This document shows positions 44,931 through 46,109 of a stretch of DNA of 46,109 nucleotides, piece by piece (position 1 is the first letter of the stretch; every line of letters starts with the position of its first letter). The notes under the pieces were generated by a model. The model was given only the letters and a program-made list of their open reading frames with translations, was not told the DNA's origin and made no database searches. Origin of the DNA: Nitrospirota bacterium (GTDB lineage: Bacteria; Nitrospirota; Nitrospiria; Nitrospirales; Nitrospiraceae); assembly GCA_030682135.1 (NCBI GenBank), contig JAUXQT010000029.1, positions 1 through 46,109 of the forward strand. The letters are read 5' to 3'. The position numbers were made by a program, and so were the translations under genes.

Positions 44931-45903
44931 ACCCTCTTGGGGTGATGGGACAGATGGGGCGTCCAGGCTTGTCTGCGGCCCAGAAAGCGGACCTGTGGCA
45001 GCGGTGGAAACAGAGGCAGTCATTGAGCGAGATCGGTCGGGCACTTGGCAAGCACGCCGGATCGATTCATGGTGTCTTGTCATCAAACGGCGGGTTCATC
45101 CCTCCTGTTCGCAGGCGATCGCGCTGGGCTCTGACGCTGGCGGAGCGAGAGGAGATTTCGCGTGGCATAGCAACGACGCTCTCAATCCGGCAGATCGCAG
45201 CTAAGCTTGGTCGAGCACCGTCGACCGTCAGCCGGGAAATCCACCGCCATGGCGGAGCCCACACGTATCGCGCCGCGGAGGCCTACGCACAAGCATGGGT
45301 GCATACGCGCCGCCCCAAGCCCTGTCGACTAGCCACATCCCCCACACTCCAGCGGATCGTCGCGAGCAAATTGGCGTTGGAATGGTTGCCGGTACAAGTC
45401 GCGGGCTGGCTCAAGCTGGAATTCCCAGATCAAGACACCATGCGGTGTCTCTCATGAAACCATCTACCGCAGTCTGTTTATTCAAGCCCGAGGGGTGCTC
45501 AAGAAGGAATTAATCGGACACTTACACTCCCGGCGCATGATGCGGCGGGCCAAAAGCGCCAATACGATAGGACAACCACGCTGGCAGATCGTGGACGGTG
45601 TTTCTATTCGCGACCGGCCCGCTGTCGTGGATGATCGGGCGATTCCAGGTTATTGGGAAGGGGGTCTGATCACCGGCTCACAGAATATACATATCGCCAC
45701 ACTAGTGGAACGACAGTCACGCTTCACGATGTTGGTGAAGGTGCCCGGGAAAGATACGGTCAGCGTGGTGGCAGCGCTAACCGCGCAGGTCCGACAACTG
45801 CCCGCAGCCTTACGTCGGTCGTTAACATGGGATCGCGGGATGGAATTGGCGCAGCACAAACAATTGACGATCGATACCAAGATGCCGGTCTATTTTTGTG
45901 ACC
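44924..45903 (+). pseudogene. IS30-family transposase, frameshifted and 3'-truncated
   Basis: Starts around ATG 44924 or 44945 with an HTH region (LSEIGRALGKHAGSIHGVL) and a second one (IRQIAAKLGRAPSTVSREI). One extra base near 45446 breaks the frame after QDTMR; the next frame continues VSHETIYRSLFIQARG. The first catalytic position reads YWEGGLITG where IS30 enzymes have W-E-G-D, so the Asp is lost. The second Asp is in TWDRGMEL. Homology ends at VYFCD (45903), before the final catalytic Glu and the C-terminus, where another element begins. The copy is certainly inactive. Confidence 0.88.
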
Positions 45904-46109
45904 TGCAAAGAGAGGGGGCTCCGGAAATTCGGACAGTGTGGTAAGTGGTAGCCTGGCTTCACCCACCCCGCTGAGGGGTGGCCGACGAAAGGAGCGAGGC
46001 AATGAAGCGAACGAGACGGAATCACGGAGCGACCTTCAAGGCGCAGGTCGCGTTGGCCGCGGTCAAAGGCGACCAGACGCTGGCCGAATTGGCCGAGCAG
46101 TTTCAGGTC
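45904..46109 (+). mobile_element. IS3-family element, left end (partial at window edge)
   Basis: It begins where IS30 homology stops (TG at about 45904) and continues past the window end. It contains the leader region with a perfect 7-bp stem (CCACCCC 45963-45969, GGGGTGG 45975-45981, 5-base loop) followed by orfA. It interrupted the IS30 transposase gene. Confidence 0.65.
46002..46109 (+). CDS. IS3-family transposase OrfA (partial, runs off the window)
   Basis: An ATG at 46002 behind AAAGGAG opens a frame that begins MKRTRRNHGATFKAQVALAA and continues with TLAELAEQFQV, the helix-turn-helix start of IS3-group OrfA. Only the first 36 codons are in view; OrfB should follow by -1 frameshift outside the window. 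Confidence 0.85.
   Translation, partial: MKRTRRNHGATFKAQVALAAVKGDQTLAELAEQFQV

Noticed and set aside
1-46109. CRISPR arrays, tRNA or rRNA genes
   Set aside because: No regularly spaced repeats and no cloverleaf or rRNA-like sequence noticed on reading; tRNAscan and covariance searches were not possible.

Overview
This window is a chromosomal surface-polysaccharide (exopolysaccharide, O-antigen or glycoprotein-glycan) locus of a Gram-negative-type bacterium. It carries about 37 intact genes, nearly all on the + strand, with insertion-sequence debris at both ends. Base composition is moderate. The gene set includes two alpha/beta hydrolases, a CapK-like AMP ligase, an asparagine-synthase homologue, an stp1-like glycosyltransferase and an O-antigen-ligase-like protein. 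This recalls the exosortase-A-type clusters of Proteobacteria and Nitrospirota. A Nitrospira-like host is my best guess, but it is inference only; there is no rRNA or housekeeping gene to test it.

Layout. 1-138: 3' end of an IS30-family element, which runs into a 5'-truncated SGNH hydrolase. 1.3-4.2 kb: NodB deacetylase, a decayed ATP-grasp gene and a membrane SGNH hydrolase. 4.9-11.5 kb: metallo-beta-lactamase-fold protein, GT2, NeuA-like cytidylyltransferase, 2-hydroxyacid dehydrogenase, SDR, ATP-grasp ligase and GT4. This looks like one pathway for a CMP-activated acidic residue, but no NeuB/KdsA-type synthase is present. 12.2-15.8 kb: membrane GT2, two alpha/beta hydrolases with unusual nucleophile positions and a dead low-molecular-weight tyrosine phosphatase. 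16.0-28.3 kb: Wzx flippase, GT4s, Wzy/WaaL-like polymerase or ligase, a heavily decayed GT4, AMP ligase, AsnB-like amidotransferase and a Gfo/Idh-SDR fusion. 28.5-29.3 kb: an exported SGNH protein. 29.5-32.9 kb: rmlBDAC for dTDP-L-rhamnose. 33.1-37.6 kb: DUF218 protein and three glycosyltransferases in AT-richer DNA. 37.8-41.6 kb: carbamoyltransferase, SxtJ-like protein, a 50-residue DUF5989-like protein and an SGNH protein. 41.7-43.4 kb: a divergent deacetylase-like protein and a methyltransferase. 43.4 kb to the end: nested IS5, IS3, IS30 and IS3 elements.

How it works together. RmlBDAC makes dTDP-rhamnose, and the NeuA-like module probably makes a second activated residue. About nine glycosyltransferases would assemble the repeat unit. 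Wzx would flip it, and the Wzy/WaaL-like protein would polymerise or transfer it. Deacetylases, carbamoyltransferase, SGNH proteins, amidotransferase, AMP ligase and methyltransferase would decorate it. I see no initiating phosphoglycosyltransferase, no Wzz/Wzc/Wza and no exosortase, so the locus depends on genes outside the window.

The locus is visibly eroding. There are a truncated SGNH gene, an ATP-grasp remnant, a GT4 remnant with several stops, a phosphatase with an amber codon plus loss of its general acid, and several gene-free stretches of 500-770 bp.
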